Positions 32,800 to 41,759 of a DNA stretch of 51,383 bases are shown here, in pieces (within the stretch, counting starts at the first letter, position 1; each line of letters begins with the position of its first letter). The notes beneath the pieces were generated by a model, which worked only from the letters and a program-made list of their open reading frames with translations, was not told the origin of the DNA and did not search any database. Location: IMG/VR virus record IMGVR_UViG_3300030090_006995, positions 1 to 51,383 of that record. One strand, given 5' to 3'. This DNA comes from a virus. Both the position numbers and the translations under genes were made by a program.

Positions 32800-35194
32800 C
32801 TTCGAATAGAGATAGACTACTAAATAACGTGTCTCTAATCATAATATCGAATATTTTATTATCTCCCTCTAAACCTGATAGACCTGTATCAAAGTTAAGA
32901 GGTATACTGCCTAAACTATGTGTAGGCTCTCCAGCTGCTCCAGAAGAATATCTCGTATTAATTACACCAGTTTGAGGATTGCTCCAATCTATAGTATTAT
33001 TTAAAATAGTATTATCACCGCCTGGAGTATATTCGAAGAAATCATAAAAATGAGTTGCTTCTGCAGATAAAGCACTCAAATTAGTAAATTGTGGTATACC
33101 CGCTCCATCTAATGCTGTCTGGCTAGTTACTAAAGAGTTTCTCAATACTAATGGCCACCCCCATAATTCATTATATGTGCTTAAACTATAGGTAATAGCA
33201 CCGGTGTCACCAAACCCATTAGCACCAAAAGGAAAAGTACCAGGTATATGATTCTGTACTGCAGATAACGTTCCAGATAAACTTAATGGCTGGTAAGTGT
33301 TAAGTCTTGAATAGTCACCACTAAATTTTTCATACGCTACTATATCGTTACCAGCTGATATAACATAAGTAAGAAAGTCGATTTCATCTCCTAAGTTAGT
33401 TCCATATACTTCCTTAGATGTTCTATTTCTACTATCAAAATTATTACTGAATTGATTTTGATATCCTCTAAATTTATTATACTGAACACTAAACAAATTT
33501 ATAAGACGTTTAATTGCTGGTGGATGGTTGCTATCGTAAATTAAATTTTCATTAGCTACCAATCTACTCATTCCATCTAATGCATCTATTTCACAAACAT
33601 CTACATCTGAAGTATTTTGTACAAAGTTAATAATACTCTCGTATAATGTTTTACCTAAAGAACTTTCATTACTACTAATTCCTCCAAATATTGATCCTAT
33701 AAAATCTGTAAAGAACACTTCATCATCTAATAAAAACTCTTGGAAACGAAGATCTTTTATCATTTGTTCAAAATCAAAATCTTCATTTATTTTATATAAA
33801 GAATAATAATCTTTAGGATATAATTGAAAACTAGCTCCTCCACTAAGATCATATTCAGTAGAGGATCGAGTATCTTGATAAAAATTTCTCGCGCTTAAAG
33901 TAACATTCATTACTGCAGCACTAGTAGAAGCAAAAAAGCTATCATCAAAATATAAGTAGCCTCGATACCAGAAGTTAGTACCTATTGAAGAAAGGGTATC
34001 ATTTAAAGTGCTGATGCGATAATAAGTAGTATCAATATCACCCGGAGAGCCGGCGGCTTCTCCAACAGGCAGTAAGAATGACCCATTGTTAATTAAAACT
34101 ATTTCAGGGTCACCAGCAGAAAGCGACTTCATAGTAAATTGATTGAAGTTTTTCGGCTTTAAAATAAACGGTATGTATGTGTTTTTATATTGAACAGGAC
34201 TTAATTCAAACGAATTAACTTCTTCTCCTTCATTATCTAAGCCATTAGAAGTAATTGATATATGATCTGGAGATTGAAGTGAAGCATTACCCACATGGGA
34301 GGACATACTTACAGTTAAGTTATTAAGATAGTCGTTATTAGAATAGCCCTTTTTGCCTCTAGAATATATATTTTTTCTATCTTTATAAAAGTTTAAATAG
34401 ACAGGTTCAGTTCCACCCGCTTCGGAAATATCTTGTTGTTCAGTTTTAAAGTATACAACTTGAGTACCAGAGGTACCTGCTAAAACTGAAGAAGGTGAGT
34501 TAGTAGTAGATGATACCAATACATCACCACTTAACTTTACGTATAAATTTTCAGAAGAAAGCGAAATATTTTTAAGTTCAACATATTCAAAAGCTGTTAA
34601 ATTGTGTATGAAGTCTCTTTTATAAAAGGAAAAATAATTTTGTAATTGTTTAAATTTGCTATCGTTTAAATTAAAGTAATTAGGGCAGTTAGTATTTGAT
34701 ACAGAAAAATATATACTTTGAAAATCTTGATAGAAAGGCGATTGCGAATTAATTGTAAGAGGAGTTGAATACTCTCCAGCAGAAAGTGTAAGATAGTAAT
34801 CAGGATCTAAATCTAAACAAGTAACTGTGAATGTATTGGTAATGTAATCTTCAATTTGTATCTCTTTACTATCTGAAGCTAAAATTGCATTATTATTACA
34901 ATCTCTTAAGATCATTCGCACAGTATATACTCCTGGGTAATCAAAGTTGTGACTACTGCTTAATATATTATTTCCATCTACAGTATAAATTGATGTAGCT
35001 TCTTCTATAGTACCATCACCATAATCGAATGTAACTTCTGTATTGTTAAGAGTAAGTGATTCGTCTCCAGTTTGAGTTGGAATGTTACCAAAAAATGTAA
35101 GCGGTGTTATAGGTAGATTATATGACGATAATACATGCTCGCCTCTATAATCGACTGCGCTAATAGTAGCGTAATTTGTTCTTGCATTACTCAT
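32795..35194 (-). CDS. Large baseplate-region protein with PKD-like domain
   Basis: About 799 aa from the ATG at 35194; it overlaps the gp6 gene by 8 nt. Residues about 35-115 form a PKD-like domain: VTFDYGDGTIEEA and HNFDYPGVYTVRMILRD. The C-terminal part (from about residue 475) is more helical, with many Asp/Phe/Leu and a YQNQFSNNFDSRNR segment. It lies directly after gp6 in reading order, in the gp7 position. Call as baseplate wedge-associated is positional. Confidence 0.65.
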   Translation of the reverse strand: MSNARTNYATISAVDYRGEHVLSSYNLPITPLTFFGNIPTQTGDESLTLNNTEVTFDYGDGTIEEATSIYTVDGNNILSSSHNFDYPGVYTVRMILRDCNNNAILASDSKEIQIEDYITNTFTVTCLDLDPDYYLTLSAGEYSTPLTINSQSPFYQDFQSIYFSVSNTNCPNYFNLNDSKFKQLQNYFSFYKRDFIHNLTAFEYVELKNISLSSENLYVKLSGDVLVSSTTNSPSSVLAGTSGTQVVYFKTEQQDISEAGGTEPVYLNFYKDRKNIYSRGKKGYSNNDYLNNLTVSMSSHVGNASLQSPDHISITSNGLDNEGEEVNSFELSPVQYKNTYIPFILKPKNFNQFTMKSLSAGDPEIVLINNGSFLLPVGEAAGSPGDIDTTYYRISTLNDTLSSIGTNFWYRGYLYFDDSFFASTSAAVMNVTLSARNFYQDTRSSTEYDLSGGASFQLYPKDYYSLYKINEDFDFEQMIKDLRFQEFLLDDEVFFTDFIGSIFGGISSNESSLGKTLYESIINFVQNTSDVDVCEIDALDGMSRLVANENLIYDSNHPPAIKRLINLFSVQYNKFRGYQNQFSNNFDSRNRTSKEVYGTNLGDEIDFLTYVISAGNDIVAYEKFSGDYSRLNTYQPLSLSGTLSAVQNHIPGTFPFGANGFGDTGAITYSLSTYNELWGWPLVLRNSLVTSQTALDGAGIPQFTNLSALSAEATHFYDFFEYTPGGDNTILNNTIDWSNPQTGVINTRYSSGAAGEPTHSLGSIPLNFDTGLSGLEGDNKIFDIMIRDTLFSSLSLFEG

Positions 35195-37037
35195 CAATGA
35201 CAGTTATGTTATCACCTATAGTTTGGGTATTAATTAAATAAGGGAATTTAAAATATGGTAAAGTTGTATCTTGATTTACTAAATCAATATCACTTTCTGG
35301 ATATTGAGGGTTGTATGATAAAAACGACAACCCGTTAAATATAGTACCATTGCTTTCATTTTTTGTAAATATTCTTCTTACACCTTCTATAGATAATAGC
35401 TCTCCTGCTATATCAGATATTTTTATTTGTTGGCCTAACTTATTATTTTCAGGTAAGAAGTACTTTCTCAAAATAGCTGTTGCTTTACTTGCTAATGTCG
35501 ATTTACTTATCTTATTATTAATTTCTCTTACCAAGTATAAATTAGTATTATCAAGTATATCTAAAGTTAAATTTTCTGTATTACTTATACCTAATCCGAA
35601 AGCCATGTAGATTGGATCACGAGGCACTACATCATTAGATATCATTTTTCTATCTTGTGTAGTAGATATAATTAAGTTTTTAAATGAATTACTTAAGAAT
35701 GGGGGATATGCTCCGTCATCGTTTAAAATAAATTTAGGTACAGCAAATACATTTACATTGTTAAAGTCACACGCATCGGCAAAATTTACCTGGTTTAAAA
35801 GCACTCTATTTACTTTATTAGGATCTACACAAATGTCATAAAAATATTGAATATAGCCATTAATATACTCTTTGTTGTCGACAACTTTTATACTGTTAAC
35901 TACATTAGCTAAATTCTTATTTATAAAAAATTCATAGTCTTCACCCGTTACAAGTCTTAACTGGGAAGAGAAGCTCTTTGAAGCATTTTCTCTTATTTGA
36001 TCAGCCGTTTCTTCAGTTGTTAACGTAGTAGAATTTACTGGGTTACTTATAGTCAGATTAGATCCGTTATCTACATTAATAAACGTTGTATCGTTTTGAT
36101 TAGTATATGTATCCTGGAAAATTTGACGCTGTCGAGGTGAATCGTATACAAAAATTTTATTTCCATTTATTACATTTTTGCTTATTGCTCCCTTTAAGTT
36201 GTCAGAGAGTAAGTAGTTAACTGCTACAACATCCCCACGCTCTAATTTTTTACCGAATGAACCATCACCGAATTTAACTTCAAAGTATCCGTTTTCATTT
36301 AGTCTCTTCTCATAAACTCTATCATTAGCATTAGAAAGATACAAACTATCTATTTGTTTATATTCGAAGTAAGTATCAGATGCAGCTTCTTTAACAAAAA
36401 CACTTACAGTGTTTTCTGATATAAAGCTTGTATCGCTGGTGTTAGTAATGTTTTCGATTACTATAGGAAAAGATTCAAAGTCAATTCCCTCTGCTACATA
36501 ATCTGGATACTCTTCAACAGATCCTTGATAAAGTATAGCAGAGTTTTCAAGAGATCTTATTTCTTGTTGTCCGGTATCTGCAGTTACATCGAATGAATAG
36601 TCTTCATTAAAGGTATACTGTGTATTTGAATCTGCTAAAACATAGCTATATTTTCTTATAGTATAATTACCTTTTTCTAAGTTACCTGAACCTGCAGTAG
36701 CTACAGCTTTGATAGGTACAACAGATGTTTGCTTACCTGTTGGTTTGTAACCAATAAGCTTTACTATACGGTTCATATTCTCATACAGGGTAGCTTGATT
36801 AAAATCAACCTCTGCAGCTGTGTTGTTTAAATAAAATAACAACACGTGATATGAATACGCAATAATGTCAATTACTGCTGCTAAATTACTTCCTTCGTAA
36901 TTTTGATCAGTAAATTTCTCATTTTCATTTAGCCTTTGAATTATAAAATCTTTTAAAGTGGTCGCATCGAATGCAACATAAGCGTCTTGAGGCAAATTAA
37001 AATCTAAAAACTTATTATCTTCTTTATTTGTTGGCAT
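35187..37037 (-). CDS. gp6: Baseplate wedge protein, T4 gp6 / J family
   Basis: 616 aa (T4 gp6 is 660 aa). N-terminal NEKFTDQNYEGSNLAAVIDIIAYS region and FNQATLYENMNRIVKLIGYKP are hallmarks of gp6, where the wedge dimers interlock. The core has FEVKFGDGSFGKKL (split: VKFGDGSFG motif of baseplate J-like proteins) and TGEDYEFFINKN. gp6 forms the inner baseplate ring with gp25 and gp53. It starts 2 nt after the gp25 stop. Confidence 0.88.
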   Translation of the reverse strand: MPTNKEDNKFLDFNLPQDAYVAFDATTLKDFIIQRLNENEKFTDQNYEGSNLAAVIDIIAYSYHVLLFYLNNTAAEVDFNQATLYENMNRIVKLIGYKPTGKQTSVVPIKAVATAGSGNLEKGNYTIRKYSYVLADSNTQYTFNEDYSFDVTADTGQQEIRSLENSAILYQGSVEEYPDYVAEGIDFESFPIVIENITNTSDTSFISENTVSVFVKEAASDTYFEYKQIDSLYLSNANDRVYEKRLNENGYFEVKFGDGSFGKKLERGDVVAVNYLLSDNLKGAISKNVINGNKIFVYDSPRQRQIFQDTYTNQNDTTFINVDNGSNLTISNPVNSTTLTTEETADQIRENASKSFSSQLRLVTGEDYEFFINKNLANVVNSIKVVDNKEYINGYIQYFYDICVDPNKVNRVLLNQVNFADACDFNNVNVFAVPKFILNDDGAYPPFLSNSFKNLIISTTQDRKMISNDVVPRDPIYMAFGLGISNTENLTLDILDNTNLYLVREINNKISKSTLASKATAILRKYFLPENNKLGQQIKISDIAGELLSIEGVRRIFTKNESNGTIFNGLSFLSYNPQYPESDIDLVNQDTTLPYFKFPYLINTQTIGDNITVIDE

Positions 37038-37039
37038 AA

Positions 37040-37528
37040 CTAAACTATGTAATATCCTTCTTTATTTAAGCGTCCCTCCAAAGTAATGCCATAAGCATTA
37101 AGTGAAGGTACATTGATTTGTAAAAATATATCATACCTATTTTCATCAGGCTTTCCGATAACATTTACATTTTGTAACTCTATACGGGGCTCCATTCTAG
37201 GTAGGTCATCTTCTATATCCTTTCTTAAAAATATTTCAGTAGTTGAAGTAATTGGTTCGAAAACATACCTCCTAACATCCACACCAAATTGCGGATTTAA
37301 AATTTTCTGCCCCGGGGCTGTTAAAAAAGCATTTACTATGCTGTTTTTTACAGCATCGAGATCAAATATTGGCTTTAAATCTCTTAACTGCTGACCTTTA
37401 TCTAACTGCTCATTATAATATACATCCAGTTCAAGATCTAAAAGAAGATCTTTATATAGATATTTTTGCTCTAAACTAGCATTTTCTAATTTACCATACG
37501 AGAGCTCAGGTATTTTTATTAATGGCAT
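37040..37528 (-). CDS. gp25: Baseplate wedge protein, T4 gp25 / GPW family
   Basis: 162 aa (T4 gp25 is 132 aa). The family core is clear: DLDAVKNSIVNAFLTAPGQ and NPQFGVDVRRYVFEP, the latter being the EPR-type segment of gp25-like proteins that nucleates sheath assembly. The N-terminal 40 residues are extra compared with T4. First gene of the leftward baseplate block, with an ATTAAATA box 6 nt upstream, and divergent from the gene at 37590. Confidence 0.9.
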   Translation of the reverse strand: MPLIKIPELSYGKLENASLEQKYLYKDLLLDLELDVYYNEQLDKGQQLRDLKPIFDLDAVKNSIVNAFLTAPGQKILNPQFGVDVRRYVFEPITSTTEIFLRKDIEDDLPRMEPRIELQNVNVIGKPDENRYDIFLQINVPSLNAYGITLEGRLNKEGYYIV

Positions 37529-37534
37529 TATTAA

Positions 37535-37542
37535 TATTTAAT
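37535..37542 (-). promoter_or_regulatory. Late-type box ATTAAATA
   Basis: 6 nt upstream of the gp25 ATG at 37528. Confidence 0.45.
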
Positions 37543-37576
37543 ACCCCAGTGGTAAATCGAGATTAAGGAACTATAA

Positions 37577-37582
37577 TATAAT
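37577..37582 (+). promoter_or_regulatory. Sigma70-like -10 box TATAAT
   Basis: Second of two overlapping TATAAT copies, 7 nt before the ATG at 37590. Spacing identical to that before 609. Confidence 0.4.
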
Positions 37583-37589
37583 TAGAAGT

Positions 37590-37874
37590 ATGGAGTTAAT
37601 TGGTAAAACTGATGTTAAGGTTGATGTTTCGTTAAAAGACATTCTTAATACTATTGAAGTGGAAGTTCATAAAAAGCTAAAACTTCCTCATCCTAATGAA
37701 GGCGAGGTTACAGCAAATCCTCATCATGACGGTAATTGGCGATGGAATATTAAAAAAGATGTTAATACTTCTCACTCGTTTGAACTTGAAGAAAGTTTAG
37801 GACCAGCAGACAGCGAAGATATTGAAATCTTTCAAGCATATCACACCTTGCGCTTTTTTCTTAAAGATAGCTAA
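37590..37874 (+). CDS. Small hypothetical protein
   Basis: 94 aa. Beta-rich start (KTDVKVDVSLKDIL), Pro/His-rich middle (LPHPNEGEVTANPHHDGNW) and helical C-terminus. Divergent from gp25 across about 60 bp. No family recognised. Confidence 0.6.
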   Translation: MELIGKTDVKVDVSLKDILNTIEVEVHKKLKLPHPNEGEVTANPHHDGNWRWNIKKDVNTSHSFELEESLGPADSEDIEIFQAYHTLRFFLKDS

Positions 37875-37899
37875 AACTGTATGATTCTTTGCAAGGTAG

Positions 37900-37907
37900 C
37901 ATAAATA
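37900..37907 (+). promoter_or_regulatory. Late-type box CATAAATA
   Basis: 5 nt upstream of the ATG at 37913. The 11 bases from AGCATAAATAA are shared with the box before 10387. Confidence 0.55.
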
Positions 37908-37912
37908 ATAAT

Positions 37913-38485
37913 ATGGCTGATAAAAAGTTTGTAAATTTACATGAATCTTATATGAGAAGATACGAGCGGGGAGGTTTTCTCGTTGGTGATGTTTTTAAGT
38001 TTAATGATAACTTCAAATCAACTGAATGTTATAAAGCACTTGGAGCTAAAACTAAAACAATGATCGATCAAATGATTGATTCTGGTCTTCATATTAGAGT
38101 AATAAACATTAAAGATTCTGAGCCAGCCCGCTACCCTGCTAATTCGCAGACATCTTCATTGGATGTAGTTTTAGATCTCGCGCTTGATACAGGAGGTGGA
38201 AGATATTCGAATTTTGTTTCTGTACCAGGTGAGTTAGGAGAAACTGTGCTCTTTGCACCAAATTTACTTCCTATTCCTGATGCAATGAGAAGAAAAGATA
38301 AAGTGGTAATTAAGCCAGAAGAAGCAGAAGAAACTAAAGCTCCAGGAGCGCCTGATAATGCTGAGAGAGCACTTCCAAAACAAAATACTGTAATTCCTTC
38401 TGACCCTGCTACTCCTTCTCCGGAAGCTAGAACTTATACACAACAGTATTTGAGTGATTTGACTAAAGGTCCTAGCGAATATTAG
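37913..38485 (+). CDS. Hypothetical protein, probably late
   Basis: 190 aa from the ATG at 37913 (a TTG 24 nt upstream lacks support, while the late box sits 5 nt before this ATG). N-terminal half is compact (KFVNLHESYMRRYERGGFLV); the last about 60 residues are Pro/Ala/Glu-rich and probably disordered. Ends by a 4-bp overlap with the convergent gp16-like gene. Family not recognised. Confidence 0.6.
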   Translation: MADKKFVNLHESYMRRYERGGFLVGDVFKFNDNFKSTECYKALGAKTKTMIDQMIDSGLHIRVINIKDSEPARYPANSQTSSLDVVLDLALDTGGGRYSNFVSVPGELGETVLFAPNLLPIPDAMRRKDKVVIKPEEAEETKAPGAPDNAERALPKQNTVIPSDPATPSPEARTYTQQYLSDLTKGPSEY

Positions 38486-38922
38486 ACGTCAATTACTTCT
38501 TCGTCTTTATCAATTAAAGCCTGCATTATATCTTCTCTAGATAATAATACTTTAGTTTGATTATCAGCGATATTAATTCGCTCTCTACTTTCCACATCTA
38601 TCTTTTTAACCTCAAGCTGGGTTTCGTTTCTTTCTTTAGCAACATGTAGTTTGTTTAGAGTTTCAATAGCGGAAGAAGATGCTTTAATTAACTCAGCCAA
38701 AGCTGCTACGTCTCTATTTTCTGGAGCAGATGATATATAATCATTAACGTTATCTACAATACTAAGGGATTTTTTGATAAGCTTTCCTGAATTTTGAATA
38801 AGAAAATCCTCTAAGTCTTCTTTATCAAGAACACTTTCATCTATAGGAGCCCTAGAAACTTTATTATTTTGCTTTAATTGAGAAATAATATCGTTTACAG
38901 CTTCATCAAGTTCTTCAGCCAT
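38482..38922 (-). CDS. gp16: Terminase small subunit, T4 gp16-like
   Basis: 146 aa (T4 gp16 is 164 aa). Acidic N-terminus, then a helical core whose LAELIKASSSAIETLNKLH aligns by eye with the [20 protein letters not shown] segment of T4 gp16, ending in a basic/polar helix. gp16 recognises DNA for packaging and stimulates the gp17 motor. gp17 is not in the window. A late-type box lies 7 nt upstream. Divergent from the dUTPase gene. Confidence 0.6.
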   Translation of the reverse strand: MAEELDEAVNDIISQLKQNNKVSRAPIDESVLDKEDLEDFLIQNSGKLIKKSLSIVDNVNDYISSAPENRDVAALAELIKASSSAIETLNKLHVAKERNETQLEVKKIDVESRERINIADNQTKVLLSREDIMQALIDKDEEVIDV

Positions 38923-38929
38923 TTACATA

Positions 38930-38937
38930 TATTTATT
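38930..38937 (-). promoter_or_regulatory. Late-type box AATAAATA
   Basis: 7 nt upstream of the ATG at 38922; an AGGAG lies just beyond it, too far away to act as an RBS. Confidence 0.4.
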
Positions 38938-38965
38938 CTCCTCTTGAATATTTTGCAAAGTATCT

Positions 38966-38971
38966 TATTAT
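38966..38971 (+). promoter_or_regulatory. TATTAT -10-like box before dUTPase
   Basis: TATTAT ends 7 nt before the ATG at 38979; a TTGAAT sits 16 bp upstream as a possible -35. Predicts a transcript starting at about the start codon. Confidence 0.4.
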
Positions 38972-38978
38972 AGTATAT

Positions 38979-39401
38979 ATGATATTAAAATTTAAGAAGA
39001 CTGACGATAGTGCTGTCCTTCCTTCGAAGAATCATAAGGACGATACTGGACTAGACGTAACTTGTGTTGAAGATAAAGTAATTCCTGCTAAGGGATCTGC
39101 TGTTATTGAGGTAGGGTTAAAGTTTGCATATATCGAGCCTGGTTATTGGGTTAGAATTGAAGGTAGATCTGGCTTAGGCTTTAAACATGGTATTCTACCT
39201 CACCCAGGAATTATTGATTCCGGATATAGAGGTAGTGCTGGAATCAAGCTATATAACTTAACAGATAAAGATTACGAAGTCAAAGCAGGTGATAGAATTG
39301 CACAATTTGTAGTTTATAATAACCATGATGTTAAAGTTATTGAAGGTGAAATTGAAAATTCTCTTCGTGGTGAAAAAGGCTTTGGTTCTTCTGGTAAATA
39401 A
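38979..39401 (+). CDS. dut: dUTPase (deoxyuridine triphosphatase)
   Basis: 140 aa, full-length trimeric dUTPase. Conserved motifs: DDTGLDVTC (motif 1), EGRSGLGFKHGI (motif 2/3 region), PGIIDSGYRG (uracil-binding hairpin), GDRIAQFVV (motif 4) and RGEKGFGSSGK (P-loop-like C-terminal motif 5). It lowers dUTP and supplies dUMP for thymidylate synthesis. It stands directly upstream of gp44, so an early/middle unit is likely. Confidence 0.95.
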   Translation: MILKFKKTDDSAVLPSKNHKDDTGLDVTCVEDKVIPAKGSAVIEVGLKFAYIEPGYWVRIEGRSGLGFKHGILPHPGIIDSGYRGSAGIKLYNLTDKDYEVKAGDRIAQFVVYNNHDVKVIEGEIENSLRGEKGFGSSGK

Positions 39402-39403
39402 TT

Positions 39404-40330
39404 ATGATTGACTTTGATAAAATTTGGGTAGAAAAGTATCGTCCTGCTAAGCTAGATGATATCATCTTAGATGAACGTACCCGTAATATAGTTAAAGAGT
39501 TTAAAGATGAAATACCTAATCTTCTCTTTGTTGGTAATCCTGGTACTGGTAAGACCACCCTTGCTAGAGTCATCGTTAATGATATTCTTGGGTGTAATTA
39601 CCTTTATATTAACGCTTCTGACGAATCTGGTATTGATACTATTCGACATAATATTACTAATTTTGCTCAAACTAAGTCATTTGATGGTGGGGTTAAGGTA
39701 GTAATATTAGATGAAGCTGACGGGCTAACGCCTCAGGCACAAGCTGCTTTGCGTAACACTATGGAGACGTTTGCTAAGTACTGTAGGTTTATTCTTACAG
39801 CTAACTATAAGCATAAAATTATTCCTGCCTTGCAATCAAGATGTCAGGCTCTAGATATTAAACCTGTAGTAGAGCTTGCTGTAAAGCGTTGTTATCATAT
39901 CCTTAAAAATGAAAATGTTAAAGTATCAGACGAACAAAAGATTAAATTCATCCAACTCGTTAAGCGTCACTTCCCCGATTTACGGAAAGCGATCAATGAG
40001 CTTCAAAAGAACGTTATTGATTCAGAGTTGTGTATTGCTAACATTAATAGCGATAGCGAGCTTCTCGAGACCATCTACAAAAAAGTAGCTAGTAAAAAGA
40101 CGCTAGAAGCTAGAAAGTATCTTATTGAAAATGAGGATAGATTTCAAGGTGATTATGATACTCTGTTATGTAACTTTTTAAACTTTGTATATAGTTCGAA
40201 CTTAGATGATGCTAAGAAAAAGACATGTATTGCTACTATAGCAGATCATCTATATAAGAGTGCTTTTGTTGTTGATAAAGAAATTAATTCTTTCGCTTGT
40301 TTAGTTAATTTAGAAAATGCCTTACATTAA
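39404..40330 (+). CDS. gp44: Clamp loader large subunit, T4 gp44
   Basis: 308 aa (T4 gp44 is 319 aa). AAA+ ATPase: N-terminal WVEKYRPAKLDDI, Walker A GNPGTGKT at residues 44-51, Walker B ILDEADGL at about 101-108, SRCQAL arginine-finger region at 145-150. Loads the gp45-like clamp. In T4 it works with gp62; no gp62-like gene follows here. The start is 2 nt after the dUTPase stop. Confidence 0.93.
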   Translation: MIDFDKIWVEKYRPAKLDDIILDERTRNIVKEFKDEIPNLLFVGNPGTGKTTLARVIVNDILGCNYLYINASDESGIDTIRHNITNFAQTKSFDGGVKVVILDEADGLTPQAQAALRNTMETFAKYCRFILTANYKHKIIPALQSRCQALDIKPVVELAVKRCYHILKNENVKVSDEQKIKFIQLVKRHFPDLRKAINELQKNVIDSELCIANINSDSELLETIYKKVASKKTLEARKYLIENEDRFQGDYDTLLCNFLNFVYSSNLDDAKKKTCIATIADHLYKSAFVVDKEINSFACLVNLENALH

Positions 40331-40577
40331 ACCATCTCAAAGAAAAGACGTAGAAGATAAGCTAAACGTTGCAGGGTTAAATTATGTCCCTAAAAACGCT
40401 GGAGAGTTAAACTATGTTATGACAGTTTTTATTGATAACTTTATAAGAGCATACGGTAAAAATTATTCTAATCTAAATGAAATGATCGGAGCGTTAGAAT
40501 GTTGTAAGCAGGAATATTATAGGACTGTAGTAGGACCTTATGAAGATATGAAAATAGATGAAAACGGTGATGTCTAG
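40317..40577 (+). CDS. DUF6899-like small protein
   Basis: 86 aa. MPYIKPSQRKDVEDKL at the N-terminus, GELNYVMTVFIDNFI in the middle, and the ending YRTVVGPYEDMKIDENGDV match a widespread phage family of unknown function that I recall as DUF6899. Overlaps gp44 by 14 nt, taking the place where gp62 would be expected. Its stop shares a CTAG palindrome with the convergent gene at 40574. Confidence 0.7.
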   Translation: MPYIKPSQRKDVEDKLNVAGLNYVPKNAGELNYVMTVFIDNFIRAYGKNYSNLNEMIGALECCKQEYYRTVVGPYEDMKIDENGDV

Positions 40578-41755
40578 CTCATCGGATCAGACTCTGGTTC
40601 ATCTCCACTACCCAACTGACCTTCTACAGTGTAGAGTTTAAAGGCATTTTCACCGTCATTATTTTTAGTCTTTAGTTCAAACTCTCTACGACGTACACTA
40701 TCAAACGGTTGACCGAACATATCAGCAGCTACTTTAGTTTCTTGTAATTGTAAAATTTCTACCCCTACACCATCTGCATCACATTCTTCTTTATCTTCAA
40801 ATTTTTGTAACATGTAATCAAAGACTCTATCTTCGCTATCATTAACTGATTGCGCTTTGTTTACAGCTTTTAAGAAATAGTTTACACCTTTCTGGAACAA
40901 ATATATTTGATAAGCTTTTTTTCCTAAAAACTCTTCTACAGATTTGTTTATACCTTCTACTGCTTGTTTTATTAGATCGATTTTTTCTATATCCCTTACC
41001 ATATGATTTCCATGTGCAGGGTTAACTTTGCTACGACCACCTGCTTCTTCTGAATCTATTCTAAGCTGATTTTCTTTATCTATAAATGGTAAAGTGTTTT
41101 CTGTGCGTACAGCAGAATTTACATTAGAATTAAACATTCCTTGACCATTAACTATACCTCCAGCTAACAATTGAATTAAAAAACTTGGAGATTTACCTAA
41201 TGTTATTTCTGGTGTATCTGCAGTTATCCCTCCAAAAACAGGTATAGAAGAATTGGCTTCATCTGCACCAGCAGCATTTACACCCATTATATCCGGAGCA
41301 GCATTAAACACATCAGGTAAACCGCCTTCTAACCCCTTCTTCAGATTTCGCGTGAGGTCATAGATGTCTCCTGGTTGCGACTTTAAAATTCCTGCATAAG
41401 GCCCTCTTAACAAGCAATCAACATAATAAAGTACAGAGTATACATCTAATACGTTTTCTTCTTCTTTACCTCTTTCATCTCCTGTAGGGGACGCTTTATC
41501 TAGCTTGTCTATAAATTTAAATAATTGATCAAATCCTAGTGAAAAAATCTTTTTAAACTCTTCAATAATTTCTAGATCTATATCGCGAATATATGTTGCT
41601 GGTGTAGTTCTGTTATCGAGAACTTCAGTAAATGGTATATATGAAATATTTTTAAAACCTACAGCATCACCAGCATCCGGAAACTCTTTTTTGAATTGAT
41701 CCTTAGTCCGAACCAACGCTCTCAAAATTTCTACTTTTTTAGTAAATTCAGCCAT
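40574..41755 (-). CDS. Tail/baseplate structural protein, unknown
   Basis: 393 aa from the ATG at 41755, 4 nt after the hub stop; the frame extends upstream into the hub gene without need. N-terminal half is helical (VEILRALVRTKDQFKKEF, IIEEFKKIFSLGFDQLF); the middle is Gly/Asn-rich and flexible, the C-terminus helical again, and the tail is acidic. Last gene of the tail module. Position next to the hub suggests a hub-associated or central spike part, but no lysozyme or spike repeat is visible. Confidence 0.6.
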   Translation of the reverse strand: MAEFTKKVEILRALVRTKDQFKKEFPDAGDAVGFKNISYIPFTEVLDNRTTPATYIRDIDLEIIEEFKKIFSLGFDQLFKFIDKLDKASPTGDERGKEEENVLDVYSVLYYVDCLLRGPYAGILKSQPGDIYDLTRNLKKGLEGGLPDVFNAAPDIMGVNAAGADEANSSIPVFGGITADTPEITLGKSPSFLIQLLAGGIVNGQGMFNSNVNSAVRTENTLPFIDKENQLRIDSEEAGGRSKVNPAHGNHMVRDIEKIDLIKQAVEGINKSVEEFLGKKAYQIYLFQKGVNYFLKAVNKAQSVNDSEDRVFDYMLQKFEDKEECDADGVGVEILQLQETKVAADMFGQPFDSVRRREFELKTKNNDGENAFKLYTVEGQLGSGDEPESDPMS

Positions 41756-41759
41756 ATCT

